The position numbers were made by a program, and so were the translations under genes. The notes under the pieces are model-generated. The model had not been told where the DNA came from. It saw only the letters and a program-made list of their open reading frames with translations, and made no database searches. DNA of 64,000 nt from Thermoplasmata archaeon (GTDB lineage Archaea; Thermoplasmatota; Thermoplasmata; Thermoplasmatales; Thermoplasmataceae). The stretch covers positions 62,001 through 126,000 of the forward strand of contig JAJZIN010000001.1 in the NCBI GenBank assembly GCA_021810575.1, given 5' to 3'. Shown here piece by piece: positions 34,701 to 43,795 of the stretch (within the stretch, counting starts at the first letter, position 1; each line of letters starts with the position of its first letter).

Positions 34701-35441
34701 GTGATATTCAAAAATAACTTTCTTACTATACATTATTCAATGGATACGGACCAGGGGCTAAAAAGAAGTAATAATGAAGACAGTGCAGATATGCAAACCG
34801 TAGAATATAGAAATGAGAATGAATTTCTTATTGCTGCACTGGCAGATGGGGTTGGTGGAATGCCGGATGGGGAAATTGCCAGCAGGGAGTCGGTAAGTGT
34901 CTTCATTCAAACGATCACAGAGGAAATAAGGTCTGGTGCGTTTAGTTCTGGAAGTATAAGTTCCATAAGAAAAGGCATGATTCAGGCGAACAGTTCTGTA
35001 CTTTCAGTGAACCGAAAAAAGAAGAGTTCAGAGTATATGGCCAGCACTCTTACAACTTTTGTTATTCACGATAAGACTCTTTCTTTTGCAAATTCTGGGG
35101 ATAGCGAACTAATGCGTTATGATGGAAAATTGAGGGTGCTGAGTGAAGTTCACAGGGAGATTTTCACGGGCTATCTCACATCTTGTATCGGTGTTGACAG
35201 AACTCCCGAAATATTTACCGGTTCTATTGACCTTCATGATAGGGACATGATACTCCTAAGTTCAGATGGGCTGACCGATATGGTATCAGAACAAAATATT
35301 TCTGCTGTCTTAAGCAATTCAGAGAAGGCAACTGATGAACTTATCACAGAACTGAAAGAAGCGGCATTTTCCAATGGAGGTATAGATAATATTACGATGA
35401 TCCTATGCAGGGTAGAGGAGAATAAGACCAAAAAGAATTAG
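34701..35441 (+). CDS. PP2C-family protein serine/threonine phosphatase
   Basis: The 246-residue protein has the PP2C metal motifs: TDQGLKRSNNEDSAD, AALADGVGGMPDGEIAS, NSGDSELMRYDG, LLSSDGLTDMVSE and GGIDNITMILC. It dephosphorylates Ser/Thr in the cytosol with two metal ions. No kinase is next to it here. The GTG at 34701 is in frame and preceded by AT-rich sequence (TATTTTTAA); an ATG at 34740 (MDTDQG) would remove 13 residues before the first motif and is equally possible. It follows the exporter by 32 bases. Confidence 0.88.
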   Translation: MIFKNNFLTIHYSMDTDQGLKRSNNEDSADMQTVEYRNENEFLIAALADGVGGMPDGEIASRESVSVFIQTITEEIRSGAFSSGSISSIRKGMIQANSSVLSVNRKKKSSEYMASTLTTFVIHDKTLSFANSGDSELMRYDGKLRVLSEVHREIFTGYLTSCIGVDRTPEIFTGSIDLHDRDMILLSSDGLTDMVSEQNISAVLSNSEKATDELITELKEAAFSNGGIDNITMILCRVEENKTKKN

Positions 35442-35520
35442 ACAGTCTTAGAAAGATATTCCTGTAAACACGAATGTTACGTAAAATGAAATTTAATAGT
35501 CCAATCAGCATTACCGTATT

Positions 35521-35982
35521 ATGGTTGTTAACATCCAGCGGCAAATAGAAAGTGTAGATGCTTTACGATTAACGTCTGCTAGAAATATGTTGAACCAATT
35601 TTGCAGTTATATTTCAGAGAATAACCCGAAATACAACTGGGTTGGAGTTTACGTATTGAAAAAAAATAAGCTGATACTTGAAAGCTATGTCGGAAAACCA
35701 ACCATTCACGAAGAAATCACCATAGGAGAGGGATTATGCAGTCAGGCCATTGTCCAGAACGACGTGGTAAATGAACCTGATGTGACTTCCAATTCGAAGT
35801 ACCTTGCCTGTTCACTTGAAACCAGGTCTGAACTTGTAGTCCCGGTAAGGTCCAATGGTGTTCCAGTTGGAGAAATCGACATTGATTCGGATACACCAAA
35901 GGCCTTTACTGAAGAGGATGAGAAATTCATATCAAAACTTGCTGAGTTGATATCTGAGCAGGTAAAAGTTCTGTCAGACTGA
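35521..35982 (+). CDS. msrC: GAF-domain free methionine-(R)-sulfoxide reductase-like protein
   Basis: The 153-residue single GAF domain has the fRMsr pattern: NWVGVYVLKKNKLILESYVG, IGEGLCSQAIVQND with one catalytic cysteine, and SKYLACSLETRSELVVPV with the second. It would reduce free methionine-R-sulfoxide, repairing oxidative damage. Both cysteines are kept, but the usual H before the second cysteine (HIAC) is replaced by L (YLAC). A third family cysteine is not obvious. It is followed one base later by an MFS gene. Confidence 0.8.
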   Translation: MVVNIQRQIESVDALRLTSARNMLNQFCSYISENNPKYNWVGVYVLKKNKLILESYVGKPTIHEEITIGEGLCSQAIVQNDVVNEPDVTSNSKYLACSLETRSELVVPVRSNGVPVGEIDIDSDTPKAFTEEDEKFISKLAELISEQVKVLSD

Positions 35983-35983
35983 A

Positions 35984-37168
35984 ATGGCTTCAAAACTAAA
36001 TAAAGAACAGTACAGATCGTTATTTGAACTTTCTATTGTACAGTTTTTAAGATTGACTGGAATATTTTTTGTCATTCCGTTGATAGGCGTATACGCATCT
36101 AAATTTACACATAATGGTATACTGATCGGGCTTGCTCTTGCATCTTACGAAATATCCATGGCAGTAATGCAGATTCCAAGTGGATATATATCAAAGATTA
36201 TTGGAAGGAAGAATTACATATATTTAGGACTATCCCTGTTTATTGCAGGAAATATATTGAGTTATTTGGGAAGCAATATATGGATCCTTATCGCTGGTAG
36301 ATTTATAGCTGGACTGGGAGCAATCAGTACTCCTATTACATCTCTCGCCATAGACATAGTCCCTGAAGACAGAAGAAATACCGCAATGGCCGTAACCGGT
36401 ATAGGAATAGGATTTGCTTTCATTGGTGGGATAGGTTTTTCACCACTTATCGCAACATATATAGGAATCAGGAATTTCTTCCTCATATCGGCAGTACTGG
36501 GAATACTGGCTATCCTTATCATAAACCGGATAAAAGAAGTGAAACGCCAGGTAAACGCTGGAAATGTAGGTAAAATTAGGAATGAACACAGAGATCATCT
36601 AATATATGCTGGCGCTTTTATGCTTTCATCAATAACTTTCATGATATTTTTAGCTGTTCAGATCAATGTTGTTCCTTCATATGGTTTATTTCATTATGGT
36701 CTTACACTGTTTTTAAGCATACTGATCTCAGGCATAATAGCTATTTCAATTTCAGAGGGTGTTTATAGAAGGAGAAAATTCAATGTGATTGCCCTATCCT
36801 CAGTTCTTATTTTTGCCGGTATTTTTACTGTTTATTTAGGACTCATTTTCAAGCTGAATTACCTTGCATATGTGCTTGCATTGATACCTTTTTTCACTGG
36901 TTTCTCCATATATGAAATAGCTATAATTCCTCTTCTCACAGGAGTACTAAGCAATAAGGAAAGAAACGTTTCCATTGGAATATTTTATACGTTCCAATAC
37001 TCTGGGAATGGAATAGGAGCTATTCTGGAAGGATTCCTGGTACTGATTATAAGTAAAGGGTATCTACTTCCAGTTTCATTTGCTGTTACAATCATACTTG
37101 GTACAGTTGCCGGATTAGTTTTTATTATTGCCAGTTCAGGAATTGATAAGATTGATCAGGTTCTCTGA
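35984..37168 (+). CDS. MFS transporter
   Basis: The 394-residue protein has about twelve membrane helices in two halves joined by a basic loop (INRIKEVKRQVNAG, about 183-196). The loop between helices two and three has GYISKIIGRKNYIY, the MFS motif A variant, and the helix-four region has RFIAGLGAISTPITSLAIDIV, typical of drug or sugar efflux members. Substrate unknown. It starts one base after the fRMsr stop and its 3' end overlaps the convergent phosphatase by 33 bases. Confidence 0.87.
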   Translation: MASKLNKEQYRSLFELSIVQFLRLTGIFFVIPLIGVYASKFTHNGILIGLALASYEISMAVMQIPSGYISKIIGRKNYIYLGLSLFIAGNILSYLGSNIWILIAGRFIAGLGAISTPITSLAIDIVPEDRRNTAMAVTGIGIGFAFIGGIGFSPLIATYIGIRNFFLISAVLGILAILIINRIKEVKRQVNAGNVGKIRNEHRDHLIYAGAFMLSSITFMIFLAVQINVVPSYGLFHYGLTLFLSILISGIIAISISEGVYRRRKFNVIALSSVLIFAGIFTVYLGLIFKLNYLAYVLALIPFFTGFSIYEIAIIPLLTGVLSNKERNVSIGIFYTFQYSGNGIGAILEGFLVLIISKGYLLPVSFAVTIILGTVAGLVFIIASSGIDKIDQVL

Positions 37169-37735
37169 AATGTGATGAGAACCTATGGAGAGGATCTTTT
37201 TATCTGAAACATCTATTACTGAAATTGTAGCATTCTCTATCTGGATTCCACCTGAATCTTCTTCCTCCAGACCCAATATATTGCATATGAGCGCCTTGAT
37301 TGGCAACGCATGAGAGAAATAAAGATTAATTCCCTTGTATTTTTTTATGGCTTCCATCATTCTACTACCATTATCCTCAAAGGCTTCGATTCCGTACTCT
37401 TTCTTGTGAAACTTTGGAAAATCACTGAAATTTATATTGTTGTATTTTCCAAATCTTGTCTCAATAAGGAGATCATCCCTGATTACTTCCCTTTCCAGTC
37501 CCATGCTTTCCATTACATTGAGGCCAGTCTGAACTGCCCTGATGATCGGACTTGATATGAATGAATCAACACTTCTGGAGATGGGTTCGAGCAATTTACC
37601 GGTCTTCAATGCCTGTTTTACTCCTAATTCTGTTAGGGGGAAACCGTCTATGTCTTCTGATACGATTTTCTTTACATTTGCCAGGCTTTCTCCATGCCTG
37701 ATCAGTATCGCTATATTTCTTTTACCATTTACCAT
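37136..37735 (-). CDS. Histidine phosphatase (phosphoglycerate mutase-like)
   Basis: The 199-residue protein has the catalytic motif ILIRHGESLANVKKIV (RHG) at the N-terminus, FISSPIIRAVQTGLNV and the second histidine in LYFSHALPIKALICN. It belongs to the cofactor-dependent mutase-like phosphatase family; small archaeal members act as phosphatases on various phospho-sugars. The 3' end overlaps the MFS gene by 33 bases. Another member of the family lies at 46100-46642. Confidence 0.85.
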   Translation of the reverse strand: MVNGKRNIAILIRHGESLANVKKIVSEDIDGFPLTELGVKQALKTGKLLEPISRSVDSFISSPIIRAVQTGLNVMESMGLEREVIRDDLLIETRFGKYNNINFSDFPKFHKKEYGIEAFEDNGSRMMEAIKKYKGINLYFSHALPIKALICNILGLEEEDSGGIQIENATISVIDVSDKKILSIGSHHISENLINLINS

Positions 37736-37882
37736 ATTATTGCCACCTTCATATTCTGTCCCATGTGTAATCCCTACCCGGATTAAAAATGCTCGATATG
37801 GAACCTTATAATTATCATATTTCGTTCAATTTTCAATATTTACAACTTAGATTCATAAGAGAGAAGAATTGATCATAAAAAC

Positions 37883-37895
37883 TCCTAAAATAGGA
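37883..37895. promoter_or_regulatory. 13-bp inverted repeat upstream of the DUF255 gene
   Basis: TCCTAAAATAGGA is a perfect inverted repeat of five-base arms around AAA, 84 bases before the DUF255 start. Together with a second palindrome 28 bases further on it suggests an operator region. Confidence 0.4.
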
Positions 37896-37923
37896 TTTAA
37901 GAGTATGAAACGTATGAATCTCG

Positions 37924-37940
37924 TTTTTAGATTCTAAAAA
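37924..37940. promoter_or_regulatory. 17-bp palindrome (8-bp arms) upstream of the DUF255 gene
   Basis: TTTTTAGATTCTAAAAA has perfect eight-base arms around a single T, 38 bases before the ATG at 37979. It overlaps the expected position of upstream promoter elements and could be a binding site for a dimeric regulator. Confidence 0.45.
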
Positions 37941-37978
37941 TACATTAATAATAATAATCTTCGTTGGATGAGGTATAT

Positions 37979-39985
37979 ATGAGTAGTAATACCATGAATC
38001 ATCTGAAAAATGAAGAAAGTCCATATCTAATTCAACATGCGTCTAATCCAGTAGACTGGTATCCATGGTCAGACGAAGCGTTTGAGAAGGCAAAAAAAGA
38101 GAATAAACTTATTTTTTTGAGCATAGGCTACTCAACCTGTCACTGGTGTCATGTGATGGAGAAAGAAAGCTTTAGCAGAGATGACGTTGCAAAAGTGATG
38201 AATGAGAAATATGTCAGTATAAAAGTTGACAGGGAAGAGATGCCAGATGTTGATGCTTATTTCATAGATTTTGCCAACAGAGTTGCTGGAAATGCTGGTT
38301 GGCCCCTCAATATTATTCTTACTCCGGAACTGAAACCAGTTTTTCCATTCACATATATCCCAAGAGAGTCAAGGTATGGTTCCATAGGTATAATCGAACT
38401 TCTGAACAGTATTAACGAACTATGGACAGGCAGCCCAGAAGAAATATTCAAGAAGGTACAGGAGAATGAACTAATAACAGGAACTAAGGTTTCAAAAGTT
38501 GCTAATTATAACAGGGAAAATTTAGCAAATATGGCTTACAGCCAGCTCCAAAGCTCATTTGATAAGAGCTATGGTGGATTTGGGAGGAACATGAAATTTC
38601 CATCATCACATATAATGTCTTTCCTTGCTCACTATTACAGTATATATAAAGCAAAAGATGCACTTGAGATGGCAGAGAGGACTGCAGCGGCAATCAGGAT
38701 GGGAGGAATTTATGATCACGTAGGAAATGGAATTCATAGATATGCAACCGATTTTGGCTGGAAGATCCCACACTTTGAAAAAATGCTGTATGACCAGGCA
38801 AATTTCATCACGGCCATGTCAAATATTTATAAAGTAACATCAAAGAAACAGTATTTGGATATCATTAAGGAGGAAATGGCGTTCCTGAGGGAAAAAATGC
38901 TGTCTCCTGATGGTGGTTATTACAGTGCCATTGATGCAGACAGCGAAGGCATAGAAGGAAAATACTATCTCTGGACTTCAAAAGAACTTATGAAGATACT
39001 CGGTGAGGATTATGCAAGATTCGCCTCTTTGTTTAATGTACGTGATGATGGAAACTATGTTGAAGAACCGAAGGGGACATCAAACGGCATGAATATCCTT
39101 TATATTGAAAATGAGAAGAATGATACTGATAAATTCAATGAGAATGGATTTTTCTGGCTTGATGATGGTATAAAACAAAATCTGGGTAAACTGAAGGATA
39201 TAAGGGAGAAAAGAGTTCCACCGCAAACAGATACAAAGGTTTGTGGAGATATGAACGGTTTTCTTTTATATGCACTGAGCGAGGCTTTTTCATCTACCAA
39301 CGACAGGAAATTTCTGAAATACGCTGAGGAACTTTATAATTTCCTTTCAACGAAATATGTAGAAAACGGAAGATGCGTTCATCTTATCTATCCAAGTGGG
39401 AAAAAAGTCCCTGGCTATCTGTCAGATTATGCATTCCTAGCCATGAGCTTCTTCAAATTCGGATTCTCAACAGCAAACAATGAAGCCATAGAAAATGCAA
39501 AGGAGATTGCTGATCAGTTATACTTCAAGTTAAAGGTTGAAAGTGAAGCGATCTTGAAAGACAGCAGGAGTGCATTTATAGGCACCCTGAATTCCCAGGA
39601 AGATTCTTCCATACCATCCCAGTTTGCAGTTTACGAAAGAATGCTTCTTTATTCAAATTTAGCTGGCCAGTACAATGAGTTGGTCAATCTATCAACATCT
39701 GAAACCGTGGAAAATATAACAAAATATCCTTCATACTTCACATTCAGGATAGAAACAGAGATAGAAAGAACCAATTCATTTCTTCTGAAGGGAAATTATA
39801 ATGATATGGATGAGTTAATAAAGATCAGGAAACAGCTTGCTGCTAAGGGTTATACCAGTGCCTACTATGAAAGGGATGAATCGCTGAAACCAGCAACATA
39901 TTCACTGTGCAATTCAACAGCCTGCGTCCTTAATGGAGTTAACTTTGAGGAAATACTCAGATACCTAAGCTCAAAAGCCCGATAA
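37979..39985 (+). CDS. DUF255 thioredoxin-like / six-hairpin glycosidase-like protein (YyaL family)
   Basis: The 668-residue protein starts with [20 protein letters not shown] (after five residues), then [11 protein letters not shown] and [15 protein letters not shown], the thioredoxin-like domain with a CxxC (C-H-W-C). The rest forms an alpha/alpha barrel with blocks such as [30 protein letters not shown] and [13 protein letters not shown]. The biochemical role of this widespread family is unsettled. The start at 37979 has GAGGT upstream; the frame is open to TTG 37964. Two palindromes lie upstream. It ends four bases from the convergent pilin gene. Confidence 0.85.
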   Translation: MSSNTMNHLKNEESPYLIQHASNPVDWYPWSDEAFEKAKKENKLIFLSIGYSTCHWCHVMEKESFSRDDVAKVMNEKYVSIKVDREEMPDVDAYFIDFANRVAGNAGWPLNIILTPELKPVFPFTYIPRESRYGSIGIIELLNSINELWTGSPEEIFKKVQENELITGTKVSKVANYNRENLANMAYSQLQSSFDKSYGGFGRNMKFPSSHIMSFLAHYYSIYKAKDALEMAERTAAAIRMGGIYDHVGNGIHRYATDFGWKIPHFEKMLYDQANFITAMSNIYKVTSKKQYLDIIKEEMAFLREKMLSPDGGYYSAIDADSEGIEGKYYLWTSKELMKILGEDYARFASLFNVRDDGNYVEEPKGTSNGMNILYIENEKNDTDKFNENGFFWLDDGIKQNLGKLKDIREKRVPPQTDTKVCGDMNGFLLYALSEAFSSTNDRKFLKYAEELYNFLSTKYVENGRCVHLIYPSGKKVPGYLSDYAFLAMSFFKFGFSTANNEAIENAKEIADQLYFKLKVESEAILKDSRSAFIGTLNSQEDSSIPSQFAVYERMLLYSNLAGQYNELVNLSTSETVENITKYPSYFTFRIETEIERTNSFLLKGNYNDMDELIKIRKQLAAKGYTSAYYERDESLKPATYSLCNSTACVLNGVNFEEILRYLSSKAR

Positions 39986-39989
39986 TCTT

Positions 39990-40439
39990 TCACACCGGGG
40001 TTACAGTTGCAAAAACAGAACTTGCATAAATCAGTTCAACTTCCGTGATCGTACTATATTTGCCTGTGAGGCTAAGCTTTATGAATCCCAATGGAGAAAA
40101 GGTTGTCATGTTTGTAGTAATGGTAAGATTACCGTGTTGACCCGGTGCCAGAGAGCCATCATAGATTTCTCTGGAACCATCAAATATTTCTATGAATATC
40201 TGTGATAGTGAGGGGGAAGTGCTAGTGGAAGAGACATTAAGATCATAGGAATTTGTCTTTGAGGTATTCATGACTCCACTAAGGCTTAAGGAAGAATCAA
40301 TATCTTCTAGATGGGTGGAATTGGTAAAAGTTGAGAGTATTGAGATGAGGGTTGCAGCTAAAACTACAGTTATGGCTATCAACAATATTGTGGCAATAAT
40401 TGGTGATACTGCCCCGTCTTCAGTCACAACTTCCTTCAT
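39990..40439 (-). CDS. Archaeal type IV pilin-like protein
   Basis: The 149-residue protein begins MKEVVTEDGAVSPIIATILL followed by IAITVVLAATL, the class III signal sequence and hydrophobic stalk of archaeal pilins (Pilin_N / DUF1628 type). The prepilin peptidase would cut just before the AVSP stretch. The mature part is rich in Ser, Thr and Asn, beta-like, and carries Asn-x-Ser/Thr sites that could be glycosylated (NSTH, NVSS, NLTI, NMTT). It would form or cap a surface fibre. No pilus ATPase or platform gene is near, so it relies on a machine elsewhere. It is a single gene. Confidence 0.85.
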   Translation of the reverse strand: MKEVVTEDGAVSPIIATILLIAITVVLAATLISILSTFTNSTHLEDIDSSLSLSGVMNTSKTNSYDLNVSSTSTSPSLSQIFIEIFDGSREIYDGSLAPGQHGNLTITTNMTTFSPLGFIKLSLTGKYSTITEVELIYASSVFATVTPV

Positions 40440-40645
40440 TTATAACACTTAAATTTTATATGTATTAAAATGTTTTGATCAATGAGAGGGTTCCTTATCC
40501 ATACTCCTGGTTTTAGGAATTCCTTCCAGTAAAAGTAAGATAATAATCTATAATTTAAAATATATTACATAAATTTAAATTCAACATAAAATCAGGATTC
40601 GCGTGAGAGTGAGTAACAGACGCGTTCAGAGAATATAGACTATGA

Positions 40646-40660
40646 AAATATTCATATACC
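40646..40660 (+). promoter_or_regulatory. TATA-box region of the homogentisate operon
   Basis: AAAATATTCATATAC ends about 20 bases before the ATG at 40680, with the AT-rich core centred near -27. This places transcription start at or very close to the ATG, so the first gene of the operon is probably leaderless. Confidence 0.45.
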
Positions 40661-40679
40661 TTCCTTGTTATTATCTGAT

Positions 40680-41765
40680 ATGACACAAAAGGCAATGGAC
40701 AGGGTTGACTATGTGGAATTTTATGTGGGTTCCGCAAAACAATGGGCATATTATCATAAGTTTGGACTGGGTTTCAACGTCATAGGTTATAGTGGACCGG
40801 AGACCGGGGTGAGGGACAGGGTATCTTACCTGATGGAACAGGGAAAAGTTAAGGTAATGGTCACGAATTCACTTAACCCTGATTCTGAAATATCAAACCA
40901 TGTTAAATTACATGGTGATGGAGTGAAAGATATTGCAATCAGGGTAAACAGTCTTGATGATGCACTGAATGATATAAGGGAAAGAAAGGTTGTAAAGCAT
41001 GGAAAGGTGGAAGATATTAAAACGGAAAACGGTGTTGTACATCGGGCAAAGGCATACACTTATGGAGAGACTGTTCATTCCCTGATAGACTATGGAGAAT
41101 TTGAGTCCAGGTTACCACCAAACTTTGAGCCCGTGGAAATGGTAGAGACCAAGGGCAGTGGAATTACAAGATTTGATCATATAGTAGGTAATGTAGAAGA
41201 TAAGAAAATGGACAGCTGGGTAGATTACTATGTGGATGGAATGGGTTTTGAGCCGCTCATAAGTTTTGATGACAAGGATATAAGCACAGAATTCACTGCT
41301 CTCAGGTCAAAGGTTGTACAATATAACAACAGGAAGATAGTTTTTCCAATCAATGAACCTGCGCCTGGAAAAAAGAAATCCCAGATACAGGAGTATCTGG
41401 ATTATTATCATATGCCAGGTGTGCAGCACATAGCGCTTCATACTGACGACATTGTGGGTACTGTTTCCAAAATGAAGAATGAAGGAATACAGTTTCAATC
41501 TGCGCCAGATTCCTACTATGATGAGCTTGCCCAGAGAGTGGGAAAGATAGATGAGGATATTGCTACCTTGAAATCACTGAATATACTGGTTGACAGGGAT
41601 GACGATGGATATCTGCTTCAGATTTTCACCAAACCCACGGGAGACAGACCCACGTTCTTTTATGAAGTTATTCAGAGGAAAGGTGCTACCTCTTTCGGGA
41701 AGGGTAATTTCAAGGCACTGTTCCAGTCCATAGAAAAAGATCAGGCCAGAAGGGGAAACCTATAA
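40680..41765 (+). CDS. hpd: 4-Hydroxyphenylpyruvate dioxygenase
   Basis: The 361-residue protein has two vicinal-oxygen-chelate halves. The C-terminal half carries the iron ligands in TRFDHIVGNV (His), GVQHIALHTDDI (His) and PTFFYEVIQRKGA (Glu). The ending RKGATSFGKGNFKALFQSIE plus DQARRGNL is the signature of the enzyme. It turns 4-hydroxyphenylpyruvate into homogentisate with oxygen, the entry to tyrosine breakdown. The ATG at 40680 is chosen; the frame is open to a TTG 15 bases upstream. It leads the operon hpd-FAH-hmgA-dehydrogenase. Confidence 0.95.
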   Translation: MTQKAMDRVDYVEFYVGSAKQWAYYHKFGLGFNVIGYSGPETGVRDRVSYLMEQGKVKVMVTNSLNPDSEISNHVKLHGDGVKDIAIRVNSLDDALNDIRERKVVKHGKVEDIKTENGVVHRAKAYTYGETVHSLIDYGEFESRLPPNFEPVEMVETKGSGITRFDHIVGNVEDKKMDSWVDYYVDGMGFEPLISFDDKDISTEFTALRSKVVQYNNRKIVFPINEPAPGKKKSQIQEYLDYYHMPGVQHIALHTDDIVGTVSKMKNEGIQFQSAPDSYYDELAQRVGKIDEDIATLKSLNILVDRDDDGYLLQIFTKPTGDRPTFFYEVIQRKGATSFGKGNFKALFQSIEKDQARRGNL

Positions 41766-41775
41766 ACAGGTAATC

Positions 41776-42651
41776 ATGAAAATAGGAAGGATTTCATACG
41801 AAGGGAAAGATTCGTATGCAGTATTTTCTGGAAAGGAGGTTTATGACTTATCCGATTTCCTTAATGGGAATAAACTATCCATATTTGATTTTAACAGTAA
41901 AATTTTTAAAGATCACATTTCAGAGTTTCATCAGGTGAAGGGAGAATACGATCTGCTTGTTCCATTGAAGGAGATTAATCAGGTGAGAGATTTTTATGCC
42001 TTTGAGGAACATGTGAAGAACTCGAGAAAGAATCGCGGGCTAGAAATGAATCCATTTTGGTATGAGATCCCCATATATTATTATACAAACAAGGATGCTC
42101 TCATCTCAGGTGGAAAAAAAATAGTAAAGCCCAATTTTACCAGGCAGCTGGACCTTGAAGTTGAAATTGGAATTATAATAGGAAAAGATGGAAAGAATAT
42201 AGAAAGTGATCAGGCACTGGAATATGTCTATGGATTGACCCTCATGAATGACTGGAGTGCACGGGACCTCTGGAGGAAAGAGGCAACACTTAATCTTGGG
42301 CCATCCAAATCCAAAGATTTTGCTACAAGCGTCGGTCCATATATAACCACAAAGGATGAAATCATGGATAGATGGAATGGCAGGACGTTTGATATCAGGG
42401 TGGATTCAAGCATAAACGGAAAACCATTTTCCAGTTCAAATATGAATGACATGTATTTCAGCATTGGCAAATTAATAGAATACTGCTCAATGGATAGCTA
42501 CCTGAGGAGAGGGGATATCCTGATGACGGGAACCATGGCTGGTGGATGCCTGTTCGAGAAAGATGATCCAGAAACCAGATGGCTGCAGAAGGGTGATGTG
42601 GTGGAAATAAGATCTGAAACTTTAGGAATTTTAAAAAATGAGGTGTGTTAA
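41776..42651 (+). CDS. Fumarylacetoacetate hydrolase (FAH)-family protein, operon copy
   Basis: The 291-residue protein has the FAH core: VRDFYAFEEHVKNSRK, FTRQLDLEVEIGIIIGKDG with the metal-binding glutamates, LMNDWSARDLWRKEATLN with the metal aspartate, LGPSKSKDFATSVGPYI, and GDILMTGTMAGGCLF. It should cleave fumarylacetoacetate to fumarate and acetoacetate. It lies between hpd and hmgA with gaps of ten bases and one base. With no isomerase gene seen, it may instead act on maleylacetoacetate itself. Confidence 0.88.
   Translation: MKIGRISYEGKDSYAVFSGKEVYDLSDFLNGNKLSIFDFNSKIFKDHISEFHQVKGEYDLLVPLKEINQVRDFYAFEEHVKNSRKNRGLEMNPFWYEIPIYYYTNKDALISGGKKIVKPNFTRQLDLEVEIGIIIGKDGKNIESDQALEYVYGLTLMNDWSARDLWRKEATLNLGPSKSKDFATSVGPYITTKDEIMDRWNGRTFDIRVDSSINGKPFSSSNMNDMYFSIGKLIEYCSMDSYLRRGDILMTGTMAGGCLFEKDDPETRWLQKGDVVEIRSETLGILKNEVC
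42640..42645 (+). promoter_or_regulatory. Shine-Dalgarno of hmgA
   Basis: GAGGTG lies seven bases before the ATG at 42653, inside the end of the FAH gene. It favours this start over an in-frame ATG at 42638. Confidence 0.6.
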
Positions 42652-42652
42652 G

Positions 42653-43795
42653 ATGGTTTTTTACGTAAAACAGGGAATTATGCCTGAGACAAGGCATACA
42701 TATGATGATGAGAATAAGCTGAGAAGAGAGGAGTTGTTTGGGGAGGAAAGCTTCGATGGGCCATACAGTCTCCTGTACCATATACACGAACCTACGAGGG
42801 TCAGGAAATTCACTGCTAAGGAAATTCAGAAAGAGCAAATAGATGATGTTCCCTATTCGCACAGACATCTGAAAACATCAAATCTTCCAAGAAATGGTAC
42901 GATTATAGATGGAAAAGTTACGATTCTCATGAATGACAGGGTTAAGGTTCAGATACTCAAACCTGAAAGAAATACTGACGATTTTTACAGGAATGGTATA
43001 TACGATATGCTTCTGTTTGTGCACAAAGGCAATGGGAATTTAATATCAATCCTTGGAGATATACAATTCGGGCCAGGAGATTATATTTACATACCAAAGG
43101 GGCTCACATTCAAATTAGACTGCTCGCCAGAATCTTATTTTCTCATATTCCAATCAAAGGATGACCTAACCCTCCCAAGGAGATATCTGAATCTTTACGG
43201 TCAGATCAAGGAAGGTTCTCCCTACTATACAAGAAATATAAGAGTTCCAAAACTTCAGAAACCTAGGGATGAAACAGGAAACTTTAGGGTTTTTGTTGAA
43301 CTTGATGATAATTTAGTCATTGAGGAACGGGATCACAGTCCACTTGACGTTGAAGGATGGGATGGCTATTTATATCCCTATGCCATAAATACAGATGCAA
43401 TGGCACCCATAGTAGGCAAGATCCATATGCCCCCACCTGTTCACGAAACATTCTCCTCGAAGTCCATGATGGTTGGCACTTTCCTTCCGAGAAAATTTGA
43501 TTTTCATCCAAAGAGCATACCGATTTCATATTACCACAACAATATAGATGTAGATGAATTCCTCTTCTATTCTTCTGGCAACTTCATGAGCAGAAAAGGC
43601 ATAGAACCAGGTTCCGTAACACTTCATGTAAGGGGAATAATTCATGGACCGCAACCAGGTGCAGTAGAGAAAGCAATAGGAAAGGAAGGGACTGATGAAA
43701 TTGCAGTCATGATTGAAACCTATGATCACCTGTTCCTCACTACAAAGGGAAAGGAAATTGAAGATCCAGAATATTCCAGATCGTGGTACCAGTGA
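42653..43795 (+). CDS. hmgA: Homogentisate 1,2-dioxygenase
   Basis: The 380-residue cupin-fold protein opens with YVKQGIMPETRHTY and has the iron-site region near the C-terminus: YYHNNIDVDEFLFYSSGNFM (His and Glu ligands) and GIIHGPQPGAVEKAIG (His). VHETFSSKSMMVGTFLPRKF is also conserved. It opens the ring of homogentisate to maleylacetoacetate with oxygen. The 380-residue length suits the short prokaryotic type. It starts one base after the FAH stop with GAGGTG upstream, and its stop overlaps the next gene. Confidence 0.94.
   Translation: MVFYVKQGIMPETRHTYDDENKLRREELFGEESFDGPYSLLYHIHEPTRVRKFTAKEIQKEQIDDVPYSHRHLKTSNLPRNGTIIDGKVTILMNDRVKVQILKPERNTDDFYRNGIYDMLLFVHKGNGNLISILGDIQFGPGDYIYIPKGLTFKLDCSPESYFLIFQSKDDLTLPRRYLNLYGQIKEGSPYYTRNIRVPKLQKPRDETGNFRVFVELDDNLVIEERDHSPLDVEGWDGYLYPYAINTDAMAPIVGKIHMPPPVHETFSSKSMMVGTFLPRKFDFHPKSIPISYYHNNIDVDEFLFYSSGNFMSRKGIEPGSVTLHVRGIIHGPQPGAVEKAIGKEGTDEIAVMIETYDHLFLTTKGKEIEDPEYSRSWYQ

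Noticed and set aside
40600..40624. CGCGT ... ACGCG hairpin upstream of hpd
   Set aside because: The stem is only five bases with a 15-base loop, which is expected by chance; it is not listed as a regulatory site.
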